Source: JARDZI01 sp041639705 (lineage in GTDB: Bacteria > Bacillota > Clostridia > Clostridiales > Caloramatoraceae). Taken from it: 6,957 nucleotides of DNA. The stretch spans positions 1 to 6,957 of the forward strand of contig JBEQBT010000183.1 of the NCBI GenBank assembly GCA_041639705.1, read 5' to 3'. Below the pieces are notes generated by a model. The model saw only the letters and a list, made by a program, of their open reading frames with translations. It did no database searches and had not been told where the DNA came from. Positions 1 through 5,482 of the stretch are shown piece after piece; positions within the stretch are counted from its first letter, which is position 1; each line of letters opens with the position of its first letter. Position numbers and translations under genes: made by a program.

Positions 1-17
1 TTATAAGCCTTTAGCAT
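1..17 (-). CDS. tnpB: tnpB (IS200/IS605 accessory RNA-guided nuclease), 5' end only, cut by window edge
   Basis: Only the first codons are present. They read M-L-K-A-Y on the minus strand, with the next codon cut by the edge. MLKAY is the usual N-terminus of IS200/IS605 TnpB proteins. A ribosome binding site (GAGGTGAG) lies just upstream and overlaps the tnpA stop, the tnpA-tnpB arrangement seen in many IS605-type elements. The call rests on this context because the visible peptide is too short to stand alone. Whether the gene is intact cannot be judged here. Confidence 0.6.
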
Positions 18-26
18 TTTCTCACC

Positions 27-167
27 TCATTTCATTCCTTGACTTTCAATATACTTTCTGACTATATCTATTGGAGCACCACCTTTTGTTATTAGACAAT
101 AGCTTCTACTCCAAAAATACTCTTTCCAAAGCTGATTCTTGATTGTTGCAAACTCTTCATCTCCCAA
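27..167 (-). pseudogene. tnpA: IS200/IS605 family transposase TnpA, 3' remnant
   Basis: About 46 codons of the C-terminal end of a Y1 (HUH-type) transposase are left. The reading contains LWKEYFWSRSYCL, then TKGGAP, and ends in KYIESQGMK before a TGA at 29-27. The GGAP turn and the KYIExQ helix are hallmarks of the family. The Tyr codon at 53-51 should be the catalytic tyrosine that attacks single-stranded DNA. The N-terminal two thirds, with the HUH metal site, are missing: the frame is closed by a TAG at 170-168 and runs straight into the ArsR-type gene. With about a third of the normal ~140-150 residues and no start codon, it cannot be active. It sits 9 nt before the tnpB start, so the two are remains of one element. 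The break most likely happened when this element, or a deletion beside it, removed the end of the neighbouring metal-sensor gene. Confidence 0.82.
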
Positions 168-522
168 CTAAGAGGATAGGAAGTTCGCCCGTTCTGTTAA
201 ACAAATCAATAACATGCTGATCATTAAGAGAATAGAAAACTGACTTTCCTTCTTTTCTATATTTAACAAGTCTCATTGTTCTAAGTACTCTTAATTGGTG
301 TGAAACTGCAGACTGGGACATCTCTATAATATCTGCAATATCACAAACACACATCTCATTTATTGACAGGGCATAGAGTATTTTTATTCTTGTTGTATCA
401 CATAAAGCTTTAAAACCCTCTGATTGACTAAGAGTTTCACCATCACTTATCATTTTATGCTTAACACTCTCAATACTTTCAGTATGAATAATATTCTCCT
501 CGCAAAGGTCGCAGTTTTTCAT
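157..522 (-). CDS. CadC-type ArsR/SmtB metal-sensing repressor with replaced C-terminus
   Basis: 121 residues from the ATG at 522, chosen because GGTGAT lies 4 nt upstream; a TTG at 537 would add five residues but lacks a good site. Family proteins are winged-helix dimers that leave DNA when they bind Cd, Pb or Zn, and they usually control an efflux ATPase. The metal set is visible: C4 and C7 at the N-terminus and C58-x-C60 in the MCVCD motif of the first DNA-binding helix region, matching CadC numbering. The recognition helix is about residues 68-80 (SQSAVSHQLRVL) and the wing about 88-98 (KEGKSVFYS). D101-x-H103 is half of the second, inter-helical zinc site. The other half, a His and a Glu in the last helix, is absent. 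After LFN (107-109) the usual helix is replaced by RTGELPILLVGR, which runs into insertion-sequence DNA. No efflux gene follows. The protein probably still binds DNA; full function is uncertain. Confidence 0.85.
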   Translation of the reverse strand: MKNCDLCEENIIHTESIESVKHKMISDGETLSQSEGFKALCDTTRIKILYALSINEMCVCDIADIIEMSQSAVSHQLRVLRTMRLVKYRKEGKSVFYSLNDQHVIDLFNRTGELPILLVGR

Positions 523-639
523 AAAATCACCACTCAATACAATTATATTTCTATTTTACATCAAAGTTTCATTTATAAAAAGAAGGTCTCATCTTCTATT
601 TATGGTATTTCATAAATATATATAAATGGGGTGGTATAA
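523..639. promoter_or_regulatory. Divergent promoter region between the metal sensor and the 93-residue membrane protein
   Basis: 117 bp separate the two divergent starts. On the minus strand a perfect TATAAT lies at 547-542, about 20 bp before the sensor start, with only a weak -35 (GAAACT or TGAAAC) at 17-18 bp. A short inverted repeat, AGAAG/CTTCT, sits at 581-597 and could be part of an operator. No convincing plus-strand -35/-10 pair is seen for the 640 gene, although the stretch is very AT-rich. The sensor may control both directions; that is inference. Confidence 0.35.
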
Positions 640-921
640 ATGTTGATAATATTTGCCATAGTATTTTCCATATCTTCAATTATTATATCATATAAAATGA
701 GGGAGAATTATGATCCTCTATTATTAATAAAGCTTATTGGTTTATTTATACTATCTGTTGTAACCCTCTCATTTAATACATTCATTCCAATACCTGTAGG
801 CTTTGTTGCTGGATTTCTTATTTCAATAAAGTGTCAGCATAATAAAAAATCTAAAAAATCAATTACTTTATTAGGTCTTTTAACAACAATACTATGTACT
901 ATGCTTTACTATATTCAATAA
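640..921 (+). CDS. Small integral membrane protein, unknown function
   Basis: 93 residues from an ATG preceded by GGGGTGG at a 5-nt spacing, so translation looks real. I do not recognise a family. Four hydrophobic stretches can be seen: about residues 1-18, 27-47, 48-66 (with a Pro-rich FIPIPVGF turn) and 74-92. A basic, soluble loop (about 65-74, QHNKKSKKS) separates the last two and would be cytoplasmic by the positive-inside rule. It stands alone, divergent from the CadC-type regulator and convergent with the ABC operon, and ends before a shared terminator. A link to metal resistance through its position is possible but unproven. There is no signal peptide apart from the first membrane segment. 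Confidence 0.72.
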   Translation: MLIIFAIVFSISSIIISYKMRENYDPLLLIKLIGLFILSVVTLSFNTFIPIPVGFVAGFLISIKCQHNKKSKKSITLLGLLTTILCTMLYYIQ

Positions 922-993
922 ATAAATTGGACACAAATTAATTTATACATTATTTTCCTATATGAATTAAGCTTTACCACTATATATAAGTAT

Positions 994-1022
994 AAAAGGT
1001 GTCACATAATGCCACACCTTTT
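994..1022. terminator. Bidirectional intrinsic terminator between convergent genes
   Basis: Perfect 9-bp stem AAAAGGTGT / ACACCTTTT with an 11-nt loop. It is followed by TTTTATTTTA on the plus strand and preceded by an A-rich stretch that gives a U tract on the minus strand. It lies between the end of the 93-residue gene and the end of the ABC operon and can serve both. Confidence 0.82.
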
Positions 1023-1043
1023 ATTTTAAGATTATTATTTAAT

Positions 1044-1673
1044 TTAACTTTTTTTCCACACATATACTATGTTCAACCCAAAGATTACAGCGATTATTAT
1101 TAATATCATATATTTCTCATTGAAGCTGTTTCTTAGTAAACTGAACAGGTAAAAATTCTTTGTATATTTTCCCCTTGTAATAAGCTCCAATAAATAGTAT
1201 GCAAATGCCACAAGATAACCTGAAGTTATGTTTCCAGTTATATTAGTTATAGTTAATCCTAAAAGTCCTAGAAAAACTGCTGAAATACATGTTCCAAAAA
1301 TTATACTCCAGGGTGAAAAAGTTCCTTTATTATACAATGCATATATTGTTATTATTGAAATAAACAAAAATGTTATCACCATCATTATACACATGCGTAA
1401 TATAAATATATAGATATGTGGTGTTTTTCTTGAGAATATAATTTCCTTTATATTATCCCTATTTTCTATGTCTCCTAAGGATATAAACAGAACAATACCT
1501 AGTATAGATAAATACATTTCTCCCACAACCCCCATATTTTCGAATTCAAGAATTCTAAAACTAAATATAAAAGGTGCTAATGCTACTAATACTAGTGCAG
1601 CAAGAAAATTAATATTACATGTTATTTTGATGTTGTAATACATTATCTTTTTTAGATTTTGTAAAAACTCCAA
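1044..1673 (-). CDS. Second, smaller ABC transporter membrane subunit (ABC-2-like)
   Basis: About 209 residues and very hydrophobic, with six likely membrane segments (about 22-39, 53-68, 88-108, 120-140, 148-164 and 190-205). It is the last gene of the sigma/ABC operon and should form the membrane channel with the larger permease. Start choice is uncertain. The TTG at 1673 has GGGGTGG about 5 nt upstream; a GTG at 1682 leaves no room for its binding site; the ATG at 1643 has a poor one. With the TTG start the gene overlaps the upstream permease by 59 nt, suggesting coupled translation. A cytoplasmic stretch (about 74-83, with KEIIFSR) resembles one in the larger permease (HELIYSR), probably the segment that contacts the ATPase. 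Substrate unknown. Confidence 0.75.
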   Translation of the reverse strand: MEFLQNLKKIMYYNIKITCNINFLAALVLVALAPFIFSFRILEFENMGVVGEMYLSILGIVLFISLGDIENRDNIKEIIFSRKTPHIYIFILRMCIMMVITFLFISIITIYALYNKGTFSPWSIIFGTCISAVFLGLLGLTITNITGNITSGYLVAFAYYLLELITRGKYTKNFYLFSLLRNSFNEKYMILIIIAVIFGLNIVYVWKKS

Positions 1674-2796
1674 ATCCCCCACCCCTTTTGTATGATAGAA
1701 GCAATGCTGTAATAAATACTATTCCTATAGATAATACTGCATAGAATATACGATTTGTAATTATATCCTTACTCCACAGAATATATTTATTATAGCTTCC
1801 AACTGTATTGAAGCGGATTAATATTTTACCTAAATTATAATCACCCTTTAATGGCATAAGAGAAGTTATCCATAGTACAAATTGTATTGGAAGTGCTAAT
1901 ATTCCATTATCTAATATTAATGATATAAACATTCCAAAGGCAATTGTAAACATCAAGGTTGGAAGAATCCATATAATCGTATATTTATAAAATGCCAGAT
2001 AGTCAATTATGTATTTATTCTGTGCTGCAAAAATTGAGAATTTAATAGTTGCATGAGTAGCCAAAGCTAAATATACTAATAATGTTGATGCAACTAATGC
2101 AATATATTTTGAAATCACATATATACTAGACTTAATATTTCTACTATAAATTAATTCATGCATTTTACTTCTCTTGTCCCTAGTTAAAATAAATGCAGAT
2201 AGGAATATAGGGAAAAAGGCAGCAGTAATTCCCATATAGTCAGCAAACAGTCTTGCATATGCGCTGGTAAGCTTATCTTTATTAAGCACATCATTGAATT
2301 CTGTTACTGCTTCTTCATAGGTCATGTTCCTATTTAAAGTTATTTTTCTATATTTATCTCCATAGCTTGTATTTTTGCCAAGCTTTTTATCAACCTCTCT
2401 GACAATTTTTAAATATTCTTCATAGGAAGCTTTTATATTAATTTCTTTAGTGTCAATATCATAAAAACCTATCCTGTTTGTAGCCTCCTTTAATAAATCT
2501 CTTTCATCATCATTAATTTTTACCATCTTATTTATAAAACCATTTACTTCAAAGGTTCCATTATCTAAATCTCTATTTAAATTTCTAAAAACCTCCTTTA
2601 TTTCTTCAGTTCTATCAGTTATTATGACACTTCCATAATAATTCTGACCAGGAACAGGTTTAATTGGTCTCTGAATATCTCCTATGTCCCCATAAAACTG
2701 AGAATTATAAAACAAAATCACAACAATAAAGAAAAGGTATAATGTAATATTTTTTAATAGGTACTTTATATCCTTACTAATTAATTTTATCAGCAT
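1615..2796 (-). CDS. ABC-2 type transporter permease with large extracytoplasmic domain
   Basis: 393 residues. The ATG at 2796 has GGGAGG 8 nt upstream, inside the end of the ATPase gene; only one base separates the two genes. The layout is one N-terminal membrane helix (about 18-30), a hydrophilic region of about 155 residues (31-185) that should lie outside the membrane, then five more helices (about 186-205, 228-248, 271-293, 297-313 and 350-368) and a basic tail. This 1+5 layout with a big first outer loop is typical of ABC-2 exporters of the NatB/YhaP/bacteriocin-immunity sort. The short loop after helix 2 carries RDKRSKMHELIYSR, the expected coupling element to the ATPase. Such exporters move peptides, drugs, lipids or ions outward; nothing here fixes the substrate. 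The outer domain is the likely sensing or substrate-binding part. Confidence 0.85.
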   Translation of the reverse strand: MLIKLISKDIKYLLKNITLYLFFIVVILFYNSQFYGDIGDIQRPIKPVPGQNYYGSVIITDRTEEIKEVFRNLNRDLDNGTFEVNGFINKMVKINDDERDLLKEATNRIGFYDIDTKEINIKASYEEYLKIVREVDKKLGKNTSYGDKYRKITLNRNMTYEEAVTEFNDVLNKDKLTSAYARLFADYMGITAAFFPIFLSAFILTRDKRSKMHELIYSRNIKSSIYVISKYIALVASTLLVYLALATHATIKFSIFAAQNKYIIDYLAFYKYTIIWILPTLMFTIAFGMFISLILDNGILALPIQFVLWITSLMPLKGDYNLGKILIRFNTVGSYNKYILWSKDIITNRIFYAVLSIGIVFITALLLSYKRGGGFGVFTKSKKDNVLQHQNNM

Positions 2797-2797
2797 T

Positions 2798-3667
2798 TTA
2801 ATTAGCCTCCCTTATAAGCTTCATATATGCATCTTCTATGGAAGGTTGAATAGCTGATGCATTCTCAAATGGTTTCTCAGCTGATATTATTCTCATTCTA
2901 ATCTTTTCTCCCTCTGAAACTGTAGAAATTATATTAATGTCCCTCTTAATCCTATCAAATTCTTCCCTGTCCACATCTGAAGTCCACACATTTCCTAGTG
3001 CCTTTTCAAGAAGCTCCTTTACCCTTCCTTGATACGCTATCTGTCCATCCTTTAGAATAGCCAGATTCTCACAGGTAAATTCTATATCCTCGACTATATG
3101 TGTTGAGAGTATAACTATTCTTCCATCAGCAAAATCTGTCAACATATTTCTAAACCTTACTCTTTCCTCAGGATCAAGTCCTGCTGTAGGTTCATCAACA
3201 ATCAAAATTTTAGGATTATGCAGCAGTGCCTGGGATATTCCAAGTCTTCTTTTCATTCCTCCAGATAATGCCCTTACCTTTGTCCTAAGCTGCCTGTCTA
3301 AATTAACCCTCTCAAGTAAATTTATTATCCTCTTTTTTCTTGTAATTCTATCATCATTTATGCCTGATAGTATTGCAAGATAATCTAATGATTCATATAC
3401 ACTCATATTAGGATACATTGAAAAATCCTGTGGCAAATATCCAATTATTGTCCTTATCTTACTCTTATCATCTATATCTATTCCATCTATCCTAACACTT
3501 CCCCCTGTTTTATGAAGAAGTGTAGTAAGAATTCTCATTAGTGTTGTTTTACCTGCTCCATTTGGACCTAATAGTCCGAACATTCCTTCAGAAATTTCCA
3601 TATTAATATTATTAAGAACTTGCTTAGAACCATAGCATTTATCTAAATCATTTATCTCAATTTTCAT
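2798..3667 (-). CDS. ABC transporter ATP-binding protein (exporter type)
   Basis: 289 residues from the ATG at 3667, which has GGGGG 7 nt upstream. A longer in-frame start at 3742 lies inside the upstream gene and would add a hydrophobic stretch foreign to the family. All ATPase motifs are intact: Walker A GPNGAGKT (34-41), Q-loop Gln80 (YLPQD), signature LSGGM (134-138), Walker B ILIVDEP (154-160) with catalytic Glu159, D-loop GLDP (163-166) and switch His190 (STH). About 90 residues after the core form the usual C-terminal extension of CcmA/NatA-type exporters. It should be a cytoplasmic dimer driving the two permeases encoded next. It overlaps the preceding 105-residue gene by 11 nt and lies 1 nt before the large permease, so the subunits are co-translated. 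Confidence 0.95.
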   Translation of the reverse strand: MKIEINDLDKCYGSKQVLNNINMEISEGMFGLLGPNGAGKTTLMRILTTLLHKTGGSVRIDGIDIDDKSKIRTIIGYLPQDFSMYPNMSVYESLDYLAILSGINDDRITRKKRIINLLERVNLDRQLRTKVRALSGGMKRRLGISQALLHNPKILIVDEPTAGLDPEERVRFRNMLTDFADGRIVILSTHIVEDIEFTCENLAILKDGQIAYQGRVKELLEKALGNVWTSDVDREEFDRIKRDINIISTVSEGEKIRMRIISAEKPFENASAIQPSIEDAYMKLIREAN

Positions 3668-3974
3668 GCTTGAACCCCCTTTGTATATTTGTATTTTGAA
3701 GATATTCATAAAGAGTGCTTTCACTAAGAGCCACAATTCCAATAATAAGGATAGAAAACATATTTAATCCTATAGTCAATAATACAGGAAGCAAAATCAA
3801 AAGAGCTGCTGTAAATAAACACGTTCCTATCCTAAGCCTTTTAATTACCAACTTTTTATTATTTTGCTTTACCAATTCTTCTTCATGCTTTATATATTCA
3901 AGATATCTAACCTTCTGCCAAACTCCTGATATAAAATCTGTGTCCCTTTGGTCATCTTTGTTTATGGATCTCAT
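3657..3974 (-). CDS. Small membrane protein between sigma factor and ABC genes; candidate anti-sigma or transporter accessory factor
   Basis: 105 residues from an ATG with GGAGG 8 nt upstream. I do not recognise a named family. Residues 1-48 are charged and probably cytoplasmic (FISGVWQKVRYLEYIKHEEE at about 14-33, likely helical). Residues 49-70 and about 72-88 are hydrophobic, giving one or two membrane helices, then a short polar tail. A short cytoplasmic N-terminus plus membrane anchor encoded directly after an ECF sigma gene is the usual position and shape of an anti-sigma factor. The zinc-binding HxxxCxxC motif of ZAS anti-sigmas is absent and the only Cys (52) is in the membrane part. 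It could instead be a helper subunit of the transporter. It starts 3 nt after the sigma stop codon and overlaps the ATPase gene by 11 nt. Confidence 0.8.
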   Translation of the reverse strand: MRSINKDDQRDTDFISGVWQKVRYLEYIKHEEELVKQNNKKLVIKRLRIGTCLFTAALLILLPVLLTIGLNMFSILIIGIVALSESTLYEYLQNTNIQRGFKHEN

Positions 3975-3977
3975 ATA

Positions 3978-4508
3978 CTATACCTCCTTTTCAAGCATCG
4001 TTTTAAGTTTCTTTCTTGCCCTGTATACTAATATTTTTATTTGTCCCAAATTTTTACCCATTATTTTTGATGCCTCATCATATGAAAAATCGTAGTACTC
4101 AATCAAATAAATTATTGTTTTGTAATCATCTCTAAGTTCATTAACCATATCTCTTACCAAGTTATTCTTTTCTTTTTCCAGGTATTTTTCCTCAGGTGTT
4201 GCTTCCAATTTTTCATTATAATTTTCATATGCATAAATGTTTTTACTTTTCCTTATATAATCAATACTTTTATTTCTTATAATAGTAAACAGGTATGTTT
4301 TATAGGAGTATGTATTTTTATATCTTTCTCGGTATACATATATATCAGCAAAGCTTTCCTGGACTATGTCCTCTGCTTCATAGGGATCATGAACATATCT
4401 CTGTGCAAAGGAAAGTGCCTTTCCTCTATGTTTTATTATTAATTTTTCAAAGCTCTCATTATCTCCTGCTTGGAACTTTTTAATAAGATGACTATCCTCA
4501 TTAAGCAC
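3978..4508 (-). CDS. ECF-type RNA polymerase sigma factor
   Basis: 176 residues from the GTG at 4508. This start is preferred because AGGAGG lies about 6-7 nt upstream; an ATG at 4532 would add eight residues but has no proper binding site and sits where transcription itself probably begins. Two domains are visible. Sigma region 2 (about residues 10-88) includes the region-2.2 signature DPYEAEDIVQESF (41-53), which binds core polymerase, and region 2.4 ending in IRNKSIDYIRKSK for the -10 element. Sigma region 4 (about 121-172) has a helix-turn-helix (SYDEASKIMG...GQIKILVYRARKKL) for the -35 element. Region 3 is absent, as expected for the ECF group. It is first in a five-gene operon with an ABC exporter, so its main target is probably its own promoter, turned on by envelope stress or by the exporter's substrate. 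Confidence 0.92.
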   Translation of the reverse strand: MLNEDSHLIKKFQAGDNESFEKLIIKHRGKALSFAQRYVHDPYEAEDIVQESFADIYVYRERYKNTYSYKTYLFTIIRNKSIDYIRKSKNIYAYENYNEKLEATPEEKYLEKEKNNLVRDMVNELRDDYKTIIYLIEYYDFSYDEASKIMGKNLGQIKILVYRARKKLKTMLEKEV

Positions 4509-4538
4509 TTTATCCCTCCTTTGCTTATTCATCTCTTA

Positions 4539-4564
4539 ATCGTTTAATATTATAAAAAGTTACA
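4539..4564 (-). promoter_or_regulatory. Candidate ECF-sigma promoter of the sigma/ABC operon
   Basis: On the minus strand TGTAAC (4564-4559) is followed by a T-run and, after a 16-nt spacer, CGAT (4542-4539). The AAC plus T-run and the CGxx -10 resemble promoters of Bacillus sigma-X/sigma-W type. Transcription would begin near 4532, leaving about 24 nt with the AGGAGG before the GTG start. A perfect TATAAT (4554-4549) with a 4/6 -35 (ATGAAA, 4577-4572, 17 bp spacer) overlaps it, so a basal sigma-A promoter is an alternative or an addition. Confidence 0.5.
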
Positions 4565-4629
4565 CTTTTAATTTCATATTTAGAAATTTCCATATTAACA
4601 TACTATATCTTTCATAAATGGGCAAGAAA

Positions 4630-4678
4630 AAATTACCTTATAATAAAAGATCACCCTCAAGGATGATTATAGTAATTT
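4630..4678. repeat. Long interrupted hairpin in the divergent intergenic region
   Basis: Outer arms AAATTAC (4630-4636) and GTAATTT (4672-4678) pair perfectly. Further pairs are TATA/TATA and an inner ATCACCC-TCAA-GGATGAT stem with one mismatch. Read on the minus strand, the inner stem is followed by CTTTTATTAT, resembling a weak intrinsic terminator about 120 bp before the sigma gene. It may be the end of a vanished gene or a small RNA; no gene leads into it from the right. Confidence 0.4.
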
Positions 4679-4816
4679 AGAAAATAATTAAATAAAAATG
4701 AAATTGTAGAATATTGCAAGTAAGAATTCTTATGTACATTAAAATTACATGTATTAATGAAACTGATAAAGATGTATTTATTGTATTAGAAAGAACCATA
4801 CAGCTTTAATTTTAAC

Positions 4817-4845
4817 TTGACATCTAGCGATTGCTTGGCTAAAAT
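4817..4845 (+). promoter_or_regulatory. Sigma-A promoter of the TetR-reductase operon
   Basis: TTGACA (4817-4822) is a perfect -35, followed after exactly 17 bp by TAAAAT (4840-4845). The expected start site is near 4852, inside the second palindrome, about 20 nt before the tetR-type start codon. This is the clearest promoter in the window. Confidence 0.88.
4823..4838. promoter_or_regulatory. Operator 1, between the -35 and -10
   Basis: This 16-bp site matches 13 of 16 positions of the ideal palindrome CCTAGCGATCGCTAGG and fills the promoter spacer. It shares 12 of 16 bases with operator 2, and its centre is 26 bp from that site. A dimeric TetR-family repressor here would block polymerase binding. 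Confidence 0.65.
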
Positions 4846-4848
4846 GAA

Positions 4849-4864
4849 CCTATCGATCGCTAGG
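4849..4864. promoter_or_regulatory. Operator 2, over the transcription start and up to the ribosome binding site
   Basis: CCTATCGATCGCTAGG is symmetric at 14 of 16 bases and differs from the ideal palindrome at one position. It begins 3 bp after the -10 box and its last bases form the start of the GGGAGG ribosome binding site (4863-4868) of the regulator gene. It is a typical place for autorepression. Confidence 0.75.
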
Positions 4865-4874
4865 GAGGAAAAAC

Positions 4875-5477
4875 ATGGATACAAAAGAGCAAATTTTAGA
4901 AACGTCCTTAAGCTTGTTTGCTAAAAAAGGATATGTGGCAACTTCTGTTAGGGATATAGGAAAGTATGTTGGTATTAAAGATAGTTCTCTTTATTTTCAT
5001 TTCAAAAACAAGCAGGCTATTATGGAGTCATTAAAGGACAAATTCATTGAAAGGTCTAACATGTCTGTCGAAAATATCAGACAAGGAATTCAAAAAATCA
5101 CTTGTATGAAGGATGAAATTTTCTTAAACGTAACAATAGGATATATAGAATCTTACCTTATGGAACCATTTATAAATAAATTCATCCGGGTTCTCATACA
5201 TGAACAGGGTGATAACAAGGAATCAAGAAATCTGTACCAGGAATGGTGTATACGTAATCCAGTAGTATTTCAAACAGAATTAATTATAAAATTGCAGGAA
5301 ATTGGTTTTTTGAAAAAAATGGATCCAAAATATCTTGCAGAAGCATATTATTCACCTATTTTTTTATATTTTAACGAGCATATGACCTATGATGAGGAAA
5401 TAGAAAAACAGAAGAAACAGTTTTTAAATAGAGTTCAAAATCATGTTAATTTATATTTGAAAGAATATGAGGTGTGA
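4875..5477 (+). CDS. TetR/AcrR family transcriptional regulator
   Basis: 200 residues, a normal length. The ATG is preceded by GGGAGG at a 6-nt spacing. Residues 1-53 form the family's DNA-binding domain: helix 1 (KEQILETSLSLFAKKGY), helix-turn-helix at about 24-43 (SVRDIGKYVGIKDSSLYFHF) and the following FKNKQAIMESL. The recognition helix is of the usual SSLYFHFKNK form. Residues from about 60 on are the variable ligand-binding and dimer domain, predicted all-helical, with no clue to the ligand. Two palindromes in its own promoter make self-repression likely. It is followed after 5 nt by a dehydrogenase gene in the same direction, which it probably controls together with itself, released by a small molecule related to the reductase substrate. 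Confidence 0.92.
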   Translation: MDTKEQILETSLSLFAKKGYVATSVRDIGKYVGIKDSSLYFHFKNKQAIMESLKDKFIERSNMSVENIRQGIQKITCMKDEIFLNVTIGYIESYLMEPFINKFIRVLIHEQGDNKESRNLYQEWCIRNPVVFQTELIIKLQEIGFLKKMDPKYLAEAYYSPIFLYFNEHMTYDEEIEKQKKQFLNRVQNHVNLYLKEYEV

Positions 5478-5482
5478 AATTT

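Noticed and set aside
922..993. Possible small gene or promoter after the 93-residue protein
   Set aside because: Only AT-rich sequence without a start plus ribosome binding site or a promoter pair; it is just the approach to the terminator.
3668..3742. Longer N-terminus for the ABC ATPase from 3742
   Set aside because: It would overlap the previous gene heavily and add a hydrophobic stretch unlike the family; the ATG at 3667 has a well-placed ribosome binding site.
4732..4809. A 25-codon plus-strand reading starting ATG and ending just before the TetR promoter
   Set aside because: It has no convincing ribosome binding site and no family resemblance that I can name. Its stop lies 7 bp before the -35 box, so it would need its own upstream promoter, which is not seen.
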